From positions 1-5,438 of the forward strand of contig JAFMRP010000408.1 in the NCBI GenBank assembly GCA_017354095.1: a stretch of DNA of 5,438 bases, in the 5' to 3' direction. How positions within the stretch are numbered: position 1 is the first letter of the stretch; every line of letters begins with the position of its first letter. The notes below the pieces were generated by a model. The model saw only the letters and a list, made by a program, of their open reading frames with translations, had not been told where the DNA came from and did not search any database. This stretch comes from Ktedonobacteraceae bacterium (GTDB taxonomy: Bacteria; Chloroflexota; Ktedonobacteria; Ktedonobacterales; Ktedonobacteraceae). This document shows positions 1 to 5,438 of this stretch, piece after piece. Position numbers and translations under genes: made by a program.

Positions 1-1
1 T

Positions 2-808
2 GCCTGTGTTGTGCTCGATGCTGATTCGGTGGTCCAGGCCGATTTTTTGCAGGCGCTCAATCGCGAACTGGCCCGGGGAGCACGGGCTCTGCAGGCGAAC
101 AATACCGTTCTCAATACCCAGGATTCCCCCAGTACCATTGTGCGCTGGATTGCGCTGGCATTGGTCAACCACGTGCGCACGTTAGGGCGCAATGGCCTGG
201 GAGCTTCTGCCGCGCTGACAGGAAATGGGATGTGTCTGAGTCGCGCGCTGTTGCAGGATCATCCGTGGCAGGCTTTTTCTGTGACGGAAGACTATCAATA
301 TTACCTTTCGCTCATATTGCATGGTGAAACGGTGCGTTATGTTCCAGAGGCTGTTGTGCGTTCACAAATGCCCACCACGTTTGCTCAGATGCGCACGCAG
401 GATATCCGTTGGGAATCGGCTGATCCTTCGCAGTCGCACTGGCGTGTTGCATGGGACCTTTTCCTGGCAGGCATCCGCGCTCGCGATCTTAAGCGTTTGG
501 AGGCGATCGTTGAACTGCTTACGCCGCCGCTTTCGTCGCTGGTTGGCATGTGCGTGTTTCTGGTGCTTGCCGCGCTGCTTCTCTGGTCATGGCCCCTGTT
601 ACTCTTGGGATGTTGTGTGGTGTTGGGATTAGGTTTTTACGTTGGTACCGCCTTCTACTTTTTACGCCCTCCTCGCTCTGTATATATGGCGCTTTTGTAT
701 ACTCCGGCCTTCGTTGTCTGGAAATTGTGGGTCTACGTTGTGTTGCGGAAGAATAAAAGGCATTCCAGTGAATGGGTTCGCACCGGGCGAACGTCGATGG
801 GTAAGTAA
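2..808 (+). CDS. Membrane-bound family 2 glycosyltransferase, processive QxxRW type (5' end missing)
   Basis: This is the C-terminal part of an inner-membrane GT2 enzyme that would transfer sugars from a nucleotide-sugar donor, probably to a growing polysaccharide. The frame is open to the left edge, so the true start lies outside; the GTG at 11 is internal. Counting from position 11, the visible motifs come in the family order: DADS (residues 3-6, the metal/nucleotide-binding DxD), GNG (71-73, acceptor region), TED (92-94, the usual catalytic Asp) and QDIRW (130-134, the QxxRW motif of cellulose, hyaluronan and chitin synthase-like enzymes). Two hydrophobic helices follow (about 177-194 and 195-218), then a third (about 226-246) and a basic tail. 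Roughly the first 100-150 residues, with the nucleotide-binding strand and any N-terminal membrane helix, are missing. The next gene begins 38 bases downstream on the same strand. The polymer made cannot be told from this sequence. Confidence 0.88.
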   Translation, partial: ACVVLDADSVVQADFLQALNRELARGARALQANNTVLNTQDSPSTIVRWIALALVNHVRTLGRNGLGASAALTGNGMCLSRALLQDHPWQAFSVTEDYQYYLSLILHGETVRYVPEAVVRSQMPTTFAQMRTQDIRWESADPSQSHWRVAWDLFLAGIRARDLKRLEAIVELLTPPLSSLVGMCVFLVLAALLLWSWPLLLLGCCVVLGLGFYVGTAFYFLRPPRSVYMALLYTPAFVVWKLWVYVVLRKNKRHSSEWVRTGRTSMGK

Positions 809-834
809 TACGTTGATTAGTGAACAACACATTT

Positions 835-840
835 AGGAAG
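835..840 (+). promoter_or_regulatory. Ribosome binding site that decides the start of the GT4 gene
   Basis: AGGAAG lies six bases before the ATG at 847. An in-frame GTG at 820 would add nine residues (N-N-T-F-R-K-K-S after the start), but it has no purine-rich site before it. The ATG at 847 also places the first beta strand (IRVCTITF) at the very N-terminus, as usual for this fold. I therefore prefer 847. Confidence 0.7.
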
Positions 841-846
841 AAGAGT

Positions 847-2079
847 ATGTCTGATATTCGCGTCTGCACGATTACTTTTGATTGGTATCCTTTTGATCCT
901 CTTGTGCGTCGCATTGCAGAAGCTGCAATCGATGGTGGATATGAGATGGATGTTATCTGTCTGCGCCAGCGTGGAGAGAAGAGCCATGAAGTGTGTAATG
1001 GGGTGCAGGTATATCGTGTGCCGATGGACCGTGGTTTTGGTAAATCGCTTTTTTCCACGCTCTTGAGCTGGTGCTGGTTTATCGTGCTGGCGAGTGTGAA
1101 AGTAACGCTGCTGCACTTGAGACGGCGCTATGCGGTCATTCATGTTCACAATATGCCTGATTTTCTGGTGTTTGCTGCTCTTGTGCCTCGTTTGTCGGGC
1201 GCGAAAGTGGTCCTGCATATTCAGGATGTGAGCCCTGAATTGCTCACGGCCAAGTCGGGTGGCAAGCGTAATGCGCTTGTTTATCGCCTGGCCATCTGGC
1301 AGGAGCGCCTGTCAACAGCATTTGCCCAGCATGTTATTACGGTTGGTACTCCCTTCGAACGGCTGTTGCTCCAGAGAGGCGTGCCGCCGCAGAAAATGAC
1401 CATCATTCTCAATAGTGCAGATCCCAGAATTTTTCCCGCCGCACGCCGTGCAGCAGCGCCACCGATTGCTTCTAATCCGGATCGCCCTTTTATTCTTATG
1501 TACCATGGTACCGTTGCTGAGCGTAACGGGCTGGATACAGCTGTACGGGCACTGGCGCTGGTGCAGCATGAGATACCCCAGGTGCGGCTGGATATCCAGG
1601 GGCGAGGTGAATATCTTGAGGTTGTGAAACAACTGGCGGAGGAGCTTGGTGCGGGCGAACGTGTAGTTTTCACTCCTCCCTGTCCTTCCGAGCGCATTGT
1701 TGATTTTGTCGTGCATGGAGACGTTGGCATTATTCCTTATCGGAGCGATGGCTTTATGGAACTGGTGCTTCCGACCAAGGCTTACGAATTTGCCTGGATG
1801 CAGCGCCCCATCATTGCTTCCGATACTCCTGCTATCCGTTCAATGTTCAGGTCTGAATCGATGGAGCTTTGTGACCCGACGCAGCCTGAGAGCTGGGCTG
1901 CAGCGATTATTGATCTCTACCGGCACCCGCAAAAGCGCGTGCGTATGGTGGCAAGCGCTGCCGAGGATTATCAATCCTATCAATGGGAGGTCATGGCTCA
2001 CCGTTATCAACAATTAATTGCCTTGCTCAGCCAGAAACGGCTAGTTGGGAGTCTGACAACTGTTAGCCGTGAGGGCTAA
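847..2079 (+). CDS. Glycosyltransferase family 4 (GT-B fold), 410 aa
   Basis: A retaining GT-B glycosyltransferase, probably cytoplasmic or peripheral on the membrane, that adds a sugar from a nucleotide-sugar donor during glycan assembly. The N-terminal half has the Rossmann start IRVCTITF (4-11), a YPFDPLVRR loop (14-22) where related enzymes read P-x-D-x-R-V, and HVHNMPDFLV (99-108). The segment HIQDVSPEL (124-132) corresponds to the usual LDxHDxxPE motif but is altered. The C-terminal half holds the donor site: YHGT (219-222), GRGE (252-255), GDVGIIPYR (291-299) and LPTKAYEF (308-315), followed by PIIASDTP (321-328). E305 and E314 stand where the E-x7-E pair is expected but are eight residues apart; E314 after PTKAY is the likely donor-binding glutamate. 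There is no signal peptide. A hydrophobic stretch at about 73-90 may be a membrane-contact helix. The length is normal for the family. The donor and acceptor cannot be predicted. Confidence 0.9.
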   Translation: MSDIRVCTITFDWYPFDPLVRRIAEAAIDGGYEMDVICLRQRGEKSHEVCNGVQVYRVPMDRGFGKSLFSTLLSWCWFIVLASVKVTLLHLRRRYAVIHVHNMPDFLVFAALVPRLSGAKVVLHIQDVSPELLTAKSGGKRNALVYRLAIWQERLSTAFAQHVITVGTPFERLLLQRGVPPQKMTIILNSADPRIFPAARRAAAPPIASNPDRPFILMYHGTVAERNGLDTAVRALALVQHEIPQVRLDIQGRGEYLEVVKQLAEELGAGERVVFTPPCPSERIVDFVVHGDVGIIPYRSDGFMELVLPTKAYEFAWMQRPIIASDTPAIRSMFRSESMELCDPTQPESWAAAIIDLYRHPQKRVRMVASAAEDYQSYQWEVMAHRYQQLIALLSQKRLVGSLTTVSREG

Positions 2080-2084
2080 CGGTT
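2058..2084 (+). other. Stem-loop overlapping the stop codon of the GT4 gene
   Basis: The arms 2058-2068 and 2074-2084 can pair over 11 base pairs, including one G-T wobble (2061 with 2081), around a five-base loop (2069-2073). The core GTTAGCC / GGCTAAC is perfect. The TAA stop (2077-2079) lies inside the 3' arm. Only three T residues follow the stem before G2086, so it is a poor match to an intrinsic terminator. It could act instead as a partial terminator, an RNA stability element or a brake on coupled translation to the FkbM gene 57 bases on. Confidence 0.45.
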
Positions 2085-2126
2085 TGTGAGCGTGTATGTG
2101 TTTGCGATGGCAGGCTCTTAATGAGA

Positions 2127-2132
2127 AGAGGA
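2127..2132 (+). promoter_or_regulatory. Ribosome binding site of the FkbM methyltransferase gene
   Basis: AGAGGA stands four bases before the ATG at 2137, a rather tight spacing. An ATG at 2121 is out of frame and meets a stop after nine codons, so 2137 is the start. Confidence 0.55.
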
Positions 2133-2136
2133 CGAG

Positions 2137-2877
2137 ATGCTTCGGGATAAATTGATAGATACAGCCATAGTTCTGGGGATAGATGCGCCTTTGCGCAGGC
2201 TGCGTGCTGCTTTGTATCCTACTTATCGATATGATCACGAGGAGGCTCAGCGGCTCTATACGTTTTTGCGCGCTCTTCTTAAAGAAGACGCCAATTGTAT
2301 TGATATTGGCGCGTATCGAGGGCGTGTCCTGTCAACTATCCTGGAACTGGCTCCTTACGGCAAACACATTGCTTATGAGCCTCTGCCGCATCTCTATAGC
2401 TACCTGGTCAAACGTTTTCCCATGGTTGATGTGAGGCAGGCCGCGGTTTCCAATAACGATGGGGAGGCTCGCTATGTCTATGTAAAAAACGCTCCCGCTG
2501 AGAGCGGATTCCGCGAAAAGATGTATTCGCGCAGTTCTCCGCTTGAAAAGATTACGGTGCGTACCGAGGTGCTAGACAAGTGTCTGCCTGATGATTATGT
2601 ACCGGCGCTGATCAAGATCGACGTTGAAGGGGCCGAGCGCCAGGTCATTGAAGGGGCTATCGAGACCATTCATCGACACAAGCCAATTGTGCTGTTTGAG
2701 CATGGGCAGGGCAGTGCGGCCTACTATGATACACAGCCCTCTCACATCTACGACCTGTTATGCAATCAGGCCGGGATGCATATCTTCGATCTGGATCGTC
2801 ATGATTCCTATACATTAGCTGAGTTTGAAGCGTCGTATGCCAGCAATAAACGCTGGGATTATATTGCTCTTCCGTAA
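2137..2877 (+). CDS. FkbM-family SAM-dependent methyltransferase, 246 aa
   Basis: A class I methyltransferase predicted to transfer a methyl group from S-adenosylmethionine to a hydroxyl, in this setting most likely of a sugar. Family motifs are clear: CIDIGAYRG (54-62) is motif I, the SAM-binding glycine loop; AYEPLP (79-84) carries the acidic residue (E81) that would hold the SAM ribose; QAAVSNNDGEA (101-111) is the usual middle segment; and LIKIDVEGAE (158-167) is the FkbM hallmark, continuing into QVIEGA. FEHG (187-190) follows on a late strand. In motif I the common Asn (DIGANxG) is replaced by Tyr-Arg. There is no signal peptide or membrane helix, so it is cytoplasmic, and the length is typical. 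The position between glycosyltransferases and an exported protein supports O-methylation of a glycan, though FkbM enzymes also act on lipids and natural products. The methylated position is unknown. Confidence 0.92.
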   Translation: MLRDKLIDTAIVLGIDAPLRRLRAALYPTYRYDHEEAQRLYTFLRALLKEDANCIDIGAYRGRVLSTILELAPYGKHIAYEPLPHLYSYLVKRFPMVDVRQAAVSNNDGEARYVYVKNAPAESGFREKMYSRSSPLEKITVRTEVLDKCLPDDYVPALIKIDVEGAERQVIEGAIETIHRHKPIVLFEHGQGSAAYYDTQPSHIYDLLCNQAGMHIFDLDRHDSYTLAEFEASYASNKRWDYIALP

Positions 2878-2931
2878 ACTTCCCTCGCTGGTGGAAAGGA
2901 TGACCTGTTTTGTTGATTTTCTCTCTGAGAA

Positions 2932-2936
2932 AGGAG
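2932..2936 (+). promoter_or_regulatory. Strong Shine-Dalgarno site of the exported protein gene
   Basis: AGGAG, within AAGGAGAG (2931-2938), stands seven bases before the ATG at 2944. It is the best ribosome binding site in the window and fixes the start. A 6-bp hairpin (TTTCTC 2918-2923 with GAGAAA 2927-2932, three-base loop) touches its 5' edge and might tune initiation; this last point is only a suggestion. Confidence 0.75.
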
Positions 2937-2943
2937 AGCACCT

Positions 2944-3081
2944 ATGTTCCGCAAGTTCTGGAACAATGTATGGTTGCGCGCGCGCCTCCTGGTAGGCAGT
3001 GTTTTGATCCTGACTGTGCTGCTCACACTGCAGCCGCAATTTCCCCGCCATTCTTTGTTATCGATCGCGTCGGCGGAAGCT
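2944..3081 (+). other. Predicted Sec signal peptide of the exported protein
   Basis: The N-terminus has basic residues (R3, K4, R12, R14), then a hydrophobic core at about 15-29 (LLVGSVLILTVLLTL), a polar stretch, and small residues in ASAEAA (42-47) suited to signal peptidase I, giving cleavage after about residue 44 or 46. The gap between core and cleavage site is longer than usual, so an uncleaved N-terminal anchor is the alternative. There is no lipobox cysteine and no twin-arginine motif. Confidence 0.68.
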
Positions 3082-5438
3082 GCTACGCCGAATCCTATTC
3101 AAATTGAAAATAGTAAGCCGGGCGATCCTACCTGGAACGATTTCAGTTCAGATCTGCAGCCGGACACCATTTCAGGCTATGGCTCGAAGATCAGTGTCAA
3201 TCACGGCGATTCCATCGACTTCTTTGTTACGACTACCGCTCCCAGTTTTACTATTGATATCTTCCGTACTGGCTGGTATGGGGGCCTGGGAGCGCGGCTG
3301 ATTACCTCGATGGGTTCCTTTACGGGTGTGCATCGCGCCATTCCTTCGCCAGATCCTGTGACCGGTATAGTGGCCTGTAACTGGCCAAAGACGACTACAC
3401 TGACCATTCCATCTGATTGGGTCACAGGTGTCTACCTCGCTCGTCTCAATGCGTCAAATGGTAACAAAAGCTTCATTTTTTTTGTTGTGCGTAACGATGG
3501 TGGCCACGAAGGCCTGGTTTTCCAGACCAGTGTTACGACCTATCAGGCGTATAATACCTGGGGTGGCACCAGCCTGTATAACAATAATACCAATCGCAGC
3601 GTTTTCACGTATCCCCATGCTACAAAGGTTTCCTTTGATCGTCCCTTCAATCCAGGTGATAGTAATGGTGCTGGTCATTACTTCTGGTGGGAATACAAGT
3701 TTGTGCGTTGGGCTGAGGCGCAGGGGTATGATCTGACGTATATCACTGATGTGGATACGCAAACAAACGTTAATCCGCTGACCAACCATAAGGCTTTTCT
3801 CTCAGTTGGGCACGATGAGTACTGGTCAAAGGGGATGCGTGACAATGTAGAGAGCGCCATTAGTGCCGGGGTCAATGTTGGTTTCTTCTCTGCAAATACG
3901 GCATACTGGCAGATTCGTTTCGAGTCCAGCGCCGCTGGTGTGCCAAATCGGGTTGAGGTTGGCTACAAAGATTTTGCCAACTTTAATATCGCTCCGGGTC
4001 CCGATCCTATGTATGGGGTCAATAATGCTGTTGTAACGACATACTGGCGTGATCCTGTTGTTAATAAGCCTGAAAATGGGCTGATAGGTGTGATGTATGA
4101 GCAGCAGGTGTATCAGGATGAGACGTTTGTGGTCACCAATGCTTCGCACTGGGTCTATGCTGGTACTGGCCTGGTGAATGGTTCGAGGGTGCCTGGCATT
4201 GTGGGCTACGAGTACGACAGGGTCTGGAATAATGGCTTCTCTCCGCCAGGTTTAACGGTTTTAGGTCATTCTCCGGTGAGTGCCTGCTGCGGTACGGGCA
4301 ATTCGTTCGCTGACACAACGATTTATACGGCTGCCAGTGGAGCGCGCGTTTTTGCTTCCGGTACGATCCAGTGGAGCCTGGGGCTGGATAATTCGCAGGG
4401 CAATACCTATGCCAATGCCGGCATTCAGAAGATGACTGCCAATCTGCTGAACAACTTTATCGGCGGCTCCTCGCAAGCGATTGGCGCTGCGCCGTCCAGT
4501 TTGAGCTTTAGCCAGCAAAATGTGGGTACGACCAGCTCGCCGCAGCAGATTACCATTACCAATACTGGCACCAGCGCCTTGACGCTGAATAGCATTGCGA
4601 TAAGCGGCTCTAACGCTGGTGATTTTGCCCAGACCAACACCTGTCCAGGTTCTCTGGCGGCTGGTGGATCTTGTGTGGTCACAGTGACTTTCTCGCCCTC
4701 TGCGGCAGGTTCGCGGTCTGCCAGCGTGACAGTGGCGTCTAGCGCTCCCAATAGCCCGTTGACAATTCCGCTCAGTGGGACTGGTGTGAGTCCCAATCCG
4801 GCTGTTACTTTGAATCCGGCCAGTCTGAGTTTTGGTAACCAGAATGTGAACACCACCAGCGCTGCGCGGGCAGTAACGCTGACCAATAGCGGTGGGGCTG
4901 CTCTGACGATCAGCAGTATTACTATCTCCGGTACGAATGCCAGCTACTTTGCGCAGGATAATAACTGTCCGAGCTCTCTAGCGGCTGGCGCGAACTGTAC
5001 TATCAATGTTTCCTTTACGCCCACTGGAGCCGGCAATAGCAGTGCCAATCTGACGATTACCGATAATGCCAGCACCAGCCCGCAAAATGTGGCGCTCAGT
5101 GGTACTGGCGTTGTGCCTGCGCCAGCGGTGAGTCTCAGCTCTTCCAGCCTGAACTTTGGCAGCCAGAAGGTAGGTGTCACCAGCGCTGCGCAGAATGTCA
5201 CTCTGACAAATAGTGGTACCGCTGTTCTGACGATTAGTGGTATCAGTGTGGCTGGCGCGAATGCGGGCGATTTCGCGCAGACTAATACCTGTCCCGGTAC
5301 ACTGGCGGCTGGTGCAAATTGTAGCATTAGCGTGAAGTTTACGCCTGGAGCGGCTGGTAATCGTAGTGCCAGCCTGACGATCACCGACAATGCGTCGAAT
5401 AGCCCGCAGTCGGTCGGGCTCTCTGGTACAGGGGTGAC
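2944..5438 (+). CDS. Exported N,N-dimethylformamidase large-subunit-like protein with choice-of-anchor D repeats (3' end missing)
   Basis: The frame runs 831 codons from the ATG at 2944 to the right edge without a stop. Domains in order: a signal peptide (about 1-46); a beta-rich N-terminal part with IDIFRTGWYGG (104-114) and DWVTGVYLARL (158-168); a catalytic-type domain with YQAYNTWGG (200-208), VSFDRPF (229-235), GYDLTYITDVD (261-271), SVGHDEYWS (287-295), FFSANTAYWQ (314-323) and GYEYD (421-425), ending near 508; then three ASH / choice-of-anchor D repeats. The middle part matches, from memory, the 'N,N-dimethylformamidase beta subunit family' domain; dimethylformamidase hydrolyses an amide at a mononuclear iron. 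H290, E292, N318 and E423 are candidate active-site residues, and Y200, Y203 and Y212 candidate iron ligands. No small alpha-type subunit gene is in the window. The protein should act outside the membrane, the repeats serving as a stalk or adhesion module. The family assignment is firm; activity and substrate are unknown. The three upstream glycan genes make a carbohydrate-linked role possible. Confidence 0.87.
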   Translation, partial: MFRKFWNNVWLRARLLVGSVLILTVLLTLQPQFPRHSLLSIASAEAATPNPIQIENSKPGDPTWNDFSSDLQPDTISGYGSKISVNHGDSIDFFVTTTAPSFTIDIFRTGWYGGLGARLITSMGSFTGVHRAIPSPDPVTGIVACNWPKTTTLTIPSDWVTGVYLARLNASNGNKSFIFFVVRNDGGHEGLVFQTSVTTYQAYNTWGGTSLYNNNTNRSVFTYPHATKVSFDRPFNPGDSNGAGHYFWWEYKFVRWAEAQGYDLTYITDVDTQTNVNPLTNHKAFLSVGHDEYWSKGMRDNVESAISAGVNVGFFSANTAYWQIRFESSAAGVPNRVEVGYKDFANFNIAPGPDPMYGVNNAVVTTYWRDPVVNKPENGLIGVMYEQQVYQDETFVVTNASHWVYAGTGLVNGSRVPGIVGYEYDRVWNNGFSPPGLTVLGHSPVSACCGTGNSFADTTIYTAASGARVFASGTIQWSLGLDNSQGNTYANAGIQKMTANLLNNFIGGSSQAIGAAPSSLSFSQQNVGTTSSPQQITITNTGTSALTLNSIAISGSNAGDFAQTNTCPGSLAAGGSCVVTVTFSPSAAGSRSASVTVASSAPNSPLTIPLSGTGVSPNPAVTLNPASLSFGNQNVNTTSAARAVTLTNSGGAALTISSITISGTNASYFAQDNNCPSSLAAGANCTINVSFTPTGAGNSSANLTITDNASTSPQNVALSGTGVVPAPAVSLSSSSLNFGSQKVGVTSAAQNVTLTNSGTAVLTISGISVAGANAGDFAQTNTCPGTLAAGANCSISVKFTPGAAGNRSASLTITDNASNSPQSVGLSGTGV
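4492..5438 (+). repeat. Three in-frame 324-bp (108-aa) tandem repeats encoding ASH / choice-of-anchor D domains
   Basis: The units are 4492-4815, 4816-5139 and 5140-5438 (the last cut by the edge). Equivalent residues recur exactly 108 codons apart with no indels: L520, L628, L736 in the opening S-L-(S/N)-F motif, and S611, S719, S827 in the closing SGTGV. Each unit has two cysteines ten residues apart (567/577, 675/685, 783/793), which could form a disulphide outside the cell. By my count units 2 and 3 agree at about 67 of 99 residues, while units 1 and 3 share an identical NAGDFAQTNTCPG block. The DNA has drifted at synonymous sites, so the duplication is not recent. Such repeats form immunoglobulin-like beta sandwiches; more may lie beyond the window. 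Confidence 0.9.

Noticed and set aside
820..846. GTG at 820 as the start of the GT4 gene
   Set aside because: No ribosome site precedes it, while AGGAAG is well placed for the ATG at 847, which also gives the normal N-terminal strand.
519..1058. Open frame of 179 codons on the - strand across the GT2/GT4 junction
   Set aside because: It is antisense to two well-supported glycosyltransferase genes, and its translation shows no family features.
2107..2150. Tiny reading frames in the GT4-FkbM gap (ATG at 2107, four codons; ATG at 2121, nine codons)
   Set aside because: They are too short to judge, lack convincing ribosome sites and are what chance would give.
2976..2986. GCGCGCGCGC alternating tract as a possible Z-DNA or regulatory site
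   Set aside because: It is short and explained by Arg-Ala-Arg codons of the signal peptide.
2900..2995. ATG at 2900 opening a frame that overlaps the start of the exported gene
   Set aside because: The purine run GGAAAGG abuts it with no spacer, the frame is short, and it is out of phase with the clear signal peptide frame at 2944.
4425..4886. Long open frame on the - strand (153 codons)
   Set aside because: It lies opposite the ASH repeats. Its low-complexity Val/Leu/Pro/Ala-rich translation follows from repeated Ser/Thr/Asn/Gly codons on the + strand, and the + frame has clear domain matches.
4944..5390. Second long open frame on the - strand (148 codons) with internal repeats
   Set aside because: Its repeats mirror the 324-bp repeats of the + strand gene; it is a shadow, with no ribosome site or recognisable domain.

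Overview
The window holds four protein-coding genes, all on the + strand and closely spaced (gaps of 38, 57 and 66 bases). This fits one transcription unit. The first gene is cut by the left edge and the last by the right edge. I see no genes on the - strand, no tRNA or rRNA, no CRISPR array and no insertion sequence.

Layout: (1) positions 2-808, the C-terminal part of a membrane-bound family 2 glycosyltransferase of the processive QxxRW type. (2) 847-2079, a complete cytoplasmic GT-B glycosyltransferase (family 4 type). (3) 2137-2877, a complete FkbM-family SAM-dependent methyltransferase. (4) 2944 to beyond the end, a large exported protein. After a signal peptide it carries a domain like the large (beta) subunit of N,N-dimethylformamidase, then at least three tandem 108-residue 'choice-of-anchor D' (ASH-type immunoglobulin-like) repeats. 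This gene covers almost half the window and has no stop codon inside it. I translated it by hand: 831 codons, uninterrupted.

How they may work together (inference): genes 1-3 look like part of a set that assembles and methylates an extracellular or cell-surface glycan. Gene 4 is an exported, probably hydrolase-like protein on an Ig-like stalk that could act on, or be held near, that surface layer. Its substrate is unknown. The residues I can align by spacing with the iron site of dimethylformamidase suggest that the fold and part of the active site are kept.

Organism: G+C is moderate (slightly above half by eye), with frequent short Shine-Dalgarno sites and a mix of ATG and possibly GTG starts. 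Secreted dimethylformamidase-like domains joined to choice-of-anchor D repeats are, from memory, common in soil bacteria such as Ktedonobacteria (Chloroflexota) and some Actinomycetota. Ktedonobacteria is my best guess, held weakly because no marker gene is present.
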